A stretch of DNA of 6,814 nucleotides from positions 1 through 6,814 of the forward strand of contig CAZJPS010000064.1 in NCBI GenBank assembly GCA_964548055.1, written 5' to 3'. Under the pieces are notes generated by a model. That model ran no database searches. It was not told where the DNA came from and saw nothing but the letters and a program-made list of their open reading frames with translations. Position 1 is the first letter of the stretch; every line of letters starts with the position of its first letter. This DNA comes from CAZJPS01 sp964548055 (GTDB lineage: Bacteria; Patescibacteriota; Gracilibacteria; Peribacterales; Peribacteraceae). The translations under genes were made by a program, and so were the position numbers. This document shows positions 5,235-6,814 of the stretch, in pieces.

Positions 5235-5966
5235 ATGGCACGGATTACATTGCTCGGTATCCCCATTGATGCCGTAACTCAGCAAGAGGCACTTCGTCTG
5301 TTGCATTCCTATGTGAGTACAGGTTTACAGCATCACGTCATGACTCCTAATAGCGAAATGCTGGTAGAGGCAGTGAAAAATCCTGGCTTCAAGCAGATAC
5401 TACGAACATCTGCACTCAATCTTCCCGATAGTGCTGGTCTGCTTTTTGCAGCACGATGGACACATCAGTATCTTCCAGAGCGTGTGACGGGCGTGGATAC
5501 AGTGCAATTGTTGTGCCAGATGCTAGATGGCAATCACCCTATTTTTCTGCTTGGAGCAGCTCCGGGTATTGCAGAAAAAGCAGCAAAAATTCTTCTACAG
5601 AAAAATCCTCAACTTGTTGTTGCGGGAACGTATTCAGGATCACCCAATCCAAAGGAGGCACCCGATATTATTCAGCGAATTTCTGCCACGTCTCCACATA
5701 TTCTTTTTGTTGCTTTTGGCTCTCCCATGCAGGATATGTGGATTTCTGAGCATTTGCACAAACTTCCATCTGTACGGGTTGCCATGGGCGTGGGGGGAAC
5801 GTTCGATTACATCGCTCATGTGCAAAAAAGGGCGCCTGTATTTTTGCAGTCATTGCACTTGGAGTGGCTCTATCGCTTGCTGCGCGAACCGAAAAGAATA
5901 AAAAGAATTTGGAGAGCGGTCGTTGTGTTTCCGTTCCTCGTCCTCCGAGATTACAAAAGATCGTAA
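5235..5966 (+). CDS. WecG/TagA/CpsF family glycosyltransferase (GT26)
   Basis: A 243-residue membrane-associated glycosyltransferase. Family members add N-acetylmannosamine (TagA) or N-acetylmannosaminuronic acid (WecG) to a lipid-linked GlcNAc in teichoic-acid, ECA or capsule synthesis. Motifs in order are GIPIDAVTQQEAL (8-20), HVMTPNSEMLVEA (34-46), LNLPDSAGLLFA (61-72), ERVTGVD (82-88), FLLGAAPGIAEKA (104-116), FVAFGSPMQDMWI (158-170), GVGGTFDYIAH and a C-terminal LEWLYRLLREPKRIKR. T37, D65 and R83 coincide in number with residues I recall as important in Thermoanaerobacter TagA, which supports an active enzyme. The basic and hydrophobic C-terminus fits the membrane-binding appendage. I start at the ATG at 5235; the frame is open from 5121 but that extension overlaps the divergent DsbA-like gene. 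The product may be the polymer that the SLH proteins bind. The exact sugar is unknown. Confidence 0.9.
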   Translation: MARITLLGIPIDAVTQQEALRLLHSYVSTGLQHHVMTPNSEMLVEAVKNPGFKQILRTSALNLPDSAGLLFAARWTHQYLPERVTGVDTVQLLCQMLDGNHPIFLLGAAPGIAEKAAKILLQKNPQLVVAGTYSGSPNPKEAPDIIQRISATSPHILFVAFGSPMQDMWISEHLHKLPSVRVAMGVGGTFDYIAHVQKRAPVFLQSLHLEWLYRLLREPKRIKRIWRAVVVFPFLVLRDYKRS

Positions 5967-5972
5967 CGCACT

Positions 5973-6812
5973 TTATCTCCAAAAAAAGATGTCTTTCACT
6001 TTCTCGGTAGGCAGCATGTATATGTTCTTCCAATCATCAGGTGAAAGTCGTGATATATCGAGAAGATCAGCAGCCTTGTATCCGCGGATATGGCTTTCGA
6101 GATCTGCAAGATGATGTTCTTCCTGAGTGCTTAGTAGCTGCCTTTTCATTCTCGCTCGAATATCCCGAATTTCTTTTTCTGTGATTGTATATGGAGAGAT
6201 ATTTTCGTGCTCAAAAAGAAGTGCAGCACAGTCATATTGCTGAAGGAGCCACAGTAGCATTCGCCTGCCAAGACGCCCATAAAACTCCTCTACGTCAGGA
6301 TCTTCCATGTGTTTTTGGGATGCATTGAGCATCGAAGCTCCATTGCGTTTCATAAGATTAAAACGGAAGCCGTGGCCAAATACTTCCTCTCCAATCTTGT
6401 CCCCTAGTTTTGAATATGTGCGAGATGTGCCCAAAAAAGCAGTATCAGGAATGTAGGCAACATTTGCGAAAGGATTGTAGCCGGCAATGCATGCTCTTCC
6501 ATAATCCGAGACCATCGAGTCTTCCTGCGGAACGCTCAGGATGGGAATATCAGAATGAACGGGCACGGGTAAATCTTTTTTGCGTGCAGTCGTAACAAGT
6601 GTGTTCAGAAGTTTTGTGCTTGCTGCGTATACGGGATACTTCTGCAGTCCTTCGCTCGTATATACTTCATGGGTATCTGGTCCTTTCTTGTGCGTACTAG
6701 AGAATTCGAGAAGAGAGCGTGCAATGGTTTTTCCAAGCGCACTTTGTATATACCTTTCGGGATGATCCCGAAAATCAAATTGCCCTGTAGATGACGAAAG
6801 AATGAGAGGCAT
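5973..6812 (-). CDS. Protein of unknown function, possibly incomplete at its 5' end
   Basis: I do not recognise this 279-residue protein. It has no signal peptide or clear membrane segment, so it is probably cytoplasmic. Residues 112-160 look most conserved-like: YNPFANVAYIPDTAFLGTS, then DKIGEEVFGHGFRFNLMKRNG with E142, E143 and H147. This resembles a metalloprotease helix but lacks the HExxH order, so I assign no activity. Residues 207-245 are highly charged and likely helical, with E231-E232-H233-H234. The C-terminus is ordinary (DWKNIYMLPTEKVKDIFFWR). The ATG at 6812 lies two bases from the right edge, so the gene may start further upstream. The stop is 6 bases from the stop of the TagA-family gene, giving tightly packed convergent genes without a visible terminator between them. 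Confidence 0.65.
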   Translation of the reverse strand: MPLILSSSTGQFDFRDHPERYIQSALGKTIARSLLEFSSTHKKGPDTHEVYTSEGLQKYPVYAASTKLLNTLVTTARKKDLPVPVHSDIPILSVPQEDSMVSDYGRACIAGYNPFANVAYIPDTAFLGTSRTYSKLGDKIGEEVFGHGFRFNLMKRNGASMLNASQKHMEDPDVEEFYGRLGRRMLLWLLQQYDCAALLFEHENISPYTITEKEIRDIRARMKRQLLSTQEEHHLADLESHIRGYKAADLLDISRLSPDDWKNIYMLPTEKVKDIFFWR

Positions 6813-6814
6813 CA

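Noticed and set aside
3..6812. Possible TGA recoding, as in Gracilibacteria and SR1, because none of the genes ends in TGA
   Set aside because: None of the recognised genes contains an in-frame TGA either, and glycine motifs use GGN codons throughout. All stops are TAA or TAG. The simplest view is the standard code with TGA rarely used as a stop.

Overview
The window looks like part of a metagenome-assembled scaffold from a Candidate Phyla Radiation / Patescibacteria lineage; a Peregrinibacteria-like bacterium is my best guess. Three things suggest this: secreted S-layer-homology (SLH) proteins with a cysteine pair around the second repeat, compact gene packing with short intergenic gaps, and almost no Shine-Dalgarno sequences. 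The run of ten Ns shows the sequence is scaffolded. The assignment is inference, since no rRNA or other marker is present. All genes read with the standard code; stops are TAA or TAG.

Layout, left part (1-2503, plus strand). The 3' part of the alpha subunit and a complete beta subunit of a 2-oxoacid:ferredoxin oxidoreductase (korA, korB) flank a secreted SLH-domain gene. The three genes are 25 and 7 bases apart and probably form one transcription unit.

Middle part (2504-3665, plus strand). A perfect 24-base inverted repeat and a good -10 box precede trmD, the tRNA m1G37 methyltransferase. It is followed by an unexplained tail of about 75 bases and a 10-N gap. After the gap the last 38 bases of trmD homology reappear, run into a second version of the trmD 3' end, and lead directly into a small DUF167/YggU-family gene. 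A long perfect hairpin closes this block.

Right part (3679-6812). On the minus strand lie a second three-repeat SLH protein and a DsbA-like thiol oxidoreductase lipoprotein. Divergent from these is a WecG/TagA/CpsF-family glycosyltransferase on the plus strand. It ends 6 bases from the stop of a convergent minus-strand gene of unknown function that reaches the right edge.

How the genes fit together (inference). The right part reads as a cell-surface module. SLH proteins usually bind a secondary cell-wall polysaccharide, the TagA-family enzyme makes lipid-linked wall or surface polymers, and the DsbA-like lipoprotein could form the disulfides predicted in both SLH proteins. The left part combines central carbon metabolism (korAB) with translation-fidelity housekeeping (trmD). 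The most unusual points are the SLH gene between korA and korB, two apparently leaderless promoters with identical -10-to-ATG spacing, a Glu at the TrmD catalytic Asp position, and the duplicated trmD end across the gap. I did not find CRISPR, tRNA, rRNA, transposase or phage genes.
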